A stretch of DNA of 48,293 nt, from the IMG/VR virus record IMGVR_UViG_3300018954_000004, positions 1 through 48,293 of that record; one strand, given 5' to 3'. The DNA comes from a virus. Every line of letters starts with the position of its first letter. Within the stretch, counting starts at the first letter, position 1. A program made the translations under genes and the position numbers. This document shows positions 46,650-48,293 of this stretch, one piece after another. Below the pieces are notes generated by a model. The model made no database searches, was not told where the DNA came from, and saw only the letters and a list, made by a program, of their open reading frames with translations.

Positions 46650-46937
46650 ATGGAAGGGATGAGCAACGGGGGCGACGTGAGCAACTGCAACGGTGGTTCA
46701 GACAACTCCAGCCCTTCCGGCGTCTCGGGCCCTTCGCTCGTCGTCGTGCCCGAGGGAGGCCTGTGGACGGCGGTCGAGGTCGCCGACTTCCTGAGCGTGT
46801 CCGCCGATTGGGTCTGGAAGCAGGTCCGCCTCAACAGCGGCTTCCCCTTCATCCGCCTGGGTAACCGCAACGTGCGGTTCGACCCGGCGAAAGTGCGTGC
46901 GTGGGTGGAGGCCCAGTCCTCCGGGGGGCCGCGGTGA
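46650..46937 (+). CDS. Excisionase-like helix-turn-helix protein
   Basis: A 95-residue protein. After a Ser/Gly/Asn-rich head of ~35 residues, a winged-helix of the MerR/Xis type follows: GGLWTAVEVADFLSVSADWVWKQVRLNSGFPFIRLGNRNVRFDPAKVRAWVEAQ. It probably binds near attP to direct integrase toward excision and may regulate int. The stop overlaps the integrase GTG by 4 bp. Start choice between 46650 and 46659 is uncertain. Confidence 0.7.
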   Translation: MEGMSNGGDVSNCNGGSDNSSPSGVSGPSLVVVPEGGLWTAVEVADFLSVSADWVWKQVRLNSGFPFIRLGNRNVRFDPAKVRAWVEAQSSGGPR

Positions 46938-48202
46938 AGCCCGGCGCGTACTTCCGTCCCAACAAAGAGGGCAAGGCCGTCGTCGCCGCAGGCAAGCGCC
47001 TCCAGAAGAGGGCCCCCGACTTCGGCACCTGGTGGGTGCGGTACACGGACTCGGCCGGCGTTGGGCGGCGTGAGCGGTGCAGCGAGGCCTTGCAGGAGGC
47101 TGCACACAAGCGGGCCATGGAGCTTCACCTCCTGTCGGAGCGTCGCCGCAAGGGGCTCGATTCCGACGCCCTCAACATCATCCCCTGCCGACAGTTGCAC
47201 GCCCTCTACCTGGAGGCGCACTCGCACCTCGGCAGCCAGGCACCGATGCGCAGCCAGGTGAAGAACTGGTTCGACCCGCACTTCGGCAGGAAGCCTACGG
47301 CCGACGTCACGCCCGCCGACTGCGAAGCGTTGCTCGCGGCGGCTCGTAGCGCGGGGCAGAAGCCCGCGACGGTGCGACAGCTCCACATTCGCGGGCGCCT
47401 CATCTGGGACTACGCGGTGAAGCGGCTGAAGGCAGCGCGTGAGAACCCCTGGCGTAGCGTCGCCCGGCCGGAGGTGCCGAAGAGGGACGTGGTCTTCCTC
47501 TCGCGAGAGCAGGTGGACGGCATCCTTGCTGCGGCGGGCCCGTTCCGTTTCCTCCTCCTCCTGGCCGTCGTCACCGGCGGGCGACGCGGGGAACTCGGCG
47601 GCCTGCGATGGGATGACTTCCACCTGGACGAGGGGCCCACCGGCACCGTGCACTTCCGGCGCAGTTGGGGACGCTCCACCACGAAGGGCAGCAAGGAGAG
47701 GGTGGTGCCGCTGCACCCGGTGCTGCTACCTCAGCTGCAGCGCGCCCGGGCGGCCGCCACCTCGGAGCTGGTGTTTCCCGCCCCACGCAAGGGCGGCATG
47801 CGTCATGAGGCGTGGAAGGTCGCCCGTCTGGTGCGGAGCATCGCCCAGCGCGCGGGCGTGGAGCTGCCTGCGGGCACCACCTTCCATACCCTCCGGAAGA
47901 CGTTCATCACCCACCTGATTCGGGACACGGGCGGCGACATCGTCACCGCCCAACAGCTCGCGGGCCACTCCACGCCGGCTGTCACTGCCACCTACTACGT
48001 GGGCCGGGACGTCGAGCACCAAGCCAGCCGCGTCGCCGCGCTGCGCCTTGTAGGGAGCGTGGTAGGTGAGCACACCGTGGACACACGGGCCGCGACTGGC
48101 ACTGAAGTTGATGTAGGATACACTGAAAAGGAGGAGCAAATGCAGGGGGTTAGCTATTCGGAGCGCTCGCGCCGCAGGCCCAGCGCCTTCATCTTCTTGT
48201 AG
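46934..48202 (+). CDS. int: Tyrosine-type phage integrase
   Basis: A 422-residue site-specific recombinase. Residues 1-75 are an arm-binding-like region (PNKEGKAVVAAGKRLQKRAPDFGTWWVRY) and about 80-175 the core-binding domain. The catalytic domain shows R217/R218 in GGRRGEL, K251/K254 in TTKGSKE, H318-x-x-R321 in FHTLRKTF, H345 in AGHST, and the nucleophile Y354 or Y355 in TATYYVGRD. GTG at 46934 is coupled to the HTH gene. The last ~16 residues are encoded by DNA that is also the antisense of the host response-regulator gene end, so the tail is likely altered by integration. Confidence 0.85.
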   Translation: MKPGAYFRPNKEGKAVVAAGKRLQKRAPDFGTWWVRYTDSAGVGRRERCSEALQEAAHKRAMELHLLSERRRKGLDSDALNIIPCRQLHALYLEAHSHLGSQAPMRSQVKNWFDPHFGRKPTADVTPADCEALLAAARSAGQKPATVRQLHIRGRLIWDYAVKRLKAARENPWRSVARPEVPKRDVVFLSREQVDGILAAAGPFRFLLLLAVVTGGRRGELGGLRWDDFHLDEGPTGTVHFRRSWGRSTTKGSKERVVPLHPVLLPQLQRARAAATSELVFPAPRKGGMRHEAWKVARLVRSIAQRAGVELPAGTTFHTLRKTFITHLIRDTGGDIVTAQQLAGHSTPAVTATYYVGRDVEHQASRVAALRLVGSVVGEHTVDTRAATGTEVDVGYTEKEEQMQGVSYSERSRRRPSAFIFL

Positions 48203-48293
48203 AAGTGCCCACGCTCCAGGTCGAGGATCCGCGCTGCTTCCGTCACGTTGTCGTGCGTGTGCGCGAGGACGTGCTGGATGATGTCCCGCTCCG
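48154..48293 (-). CDS. Sigma-54-dependent response regulator (NtrC family), 3' end only
   Basis: The window contains only the C-terminal ~45 residues, ending in a Fis-type helix-turn-helix (ERDIIQHVLAHTHDNVTEAARILDLERGHFYKKMKALGLRRERSE). This matches the DNA-binding end of NtrC-type enhancer-binding proteins, abundant in myxobacteria. The rest lies beyond the right edge. It is the only host-type gene recognised, and its end overlaps the integrase tail by 49 bp, suggesting the phage integrated here while keeping the gene's 3' end intact. Confidence 0.75.
   Translation of the reverse strand, partial: ERDIIQHVLAHTHDNVTEAARILDLERGHFYKKMKALGLRRERSE

Noticed and set aside
1-48293. Diversity-generating retroelement, retron or transposase
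   Set aside because: No reverse transcriptase, variable-repeat pair or transposase-like sequence was seen anywhere in the window.

Overview
The window is almost entirely one temperate, long-tailed (siphovirus-type) prophage of a myxobacterium, most likely a Myxococcus/Corallococcus-type host. I infer the host from the very high GC of nearly all genes, from Cys-rich 'CGTDGCGG'-type lipoproteins, and from a membrane protein ending in the extracytoplasmic tail seen on myxobacterial Ser/Thr kinases. At the right edge the prophage abuts the 3' end of a sigma-54 response-regulator (NtrC family) gene. No left attachment site could be identified, so the left boundary lies within the first ~1 kb or outside the window.

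Layout. 1-949: apparently non-coding, rich in palindromes, with a probable terminator. 1070-2843 (+): RusA-type resolvase, sigma-70-like factor, small Cys-rich protein. 3302-3862 (-): lipoprotein cargo with its own promoter. 4232-20231 (-, transcribed leftward): the complete head and tail cluster. In transcription order this is a hypothetical, TerS, TerL, a PPGGA-repeat lipoprotein insertion, portal, prohead protease with a long acidic tail, HK97-fold capsid, head-tail connectors, tail tube, a gpG/gpGT-like frameshift pair, tape measure and tail-tip proteins. 20636-21646 (+): DUF4062 cargo gene. 21717-24292 (+): lysis region with NlpC/P60 endolysin and holin-like protein. 24671-25381 (+): orphan DNA methyltransferase.

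25435-27371 (-): a lower-GC two-gene module (XRE-ImmA/IrrE protease plus an unknown protein) enclosed by 27-bp inverted repeats. 28283-30003 (+): PAAR-like/AHH-nuclease polymorphic toxin with an Imm11-like immunity protein. 30672-33734: NERD protein, Cys-rich lipoprotein, tiny lipoprotein and a DUF4157 (eCIS-core) metalloprotease. 34670-44516 (-): a long leftward early operon of mostly small proteins, with an AcrVA2-like protein, an ASCH-domain protein, a YtcJ-like amidohydrolase lipoprotein, a nucleoside deoxyribosyltransferase-like protein and a Bet/RecT annealase. 44646-44670: a 25-bp operator-like palindrome between this operon and a short rightward operon. 46650-48202 (+): excisionase-like HTH protein and tyrosine integrase.

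The least expected signal is regulatory. Many late genes in both orientations carry the same leader element, CCCCTTCT, usually within 10 nt of the start codon. In the lysis region three such leaders fold into hairpins whose 3' arm is the gene's own Shine-Dalgarno sequence. This points to a phage-specific control of late-gene translation, or possibly transcription. Other notable points are a GGGAAAC slippery site in the tail chaperone gene, a repeat-bounded protease module, and a prophage-carried toxin/immunity pair of the kind that can drive kin discrimination in myxobacteria.
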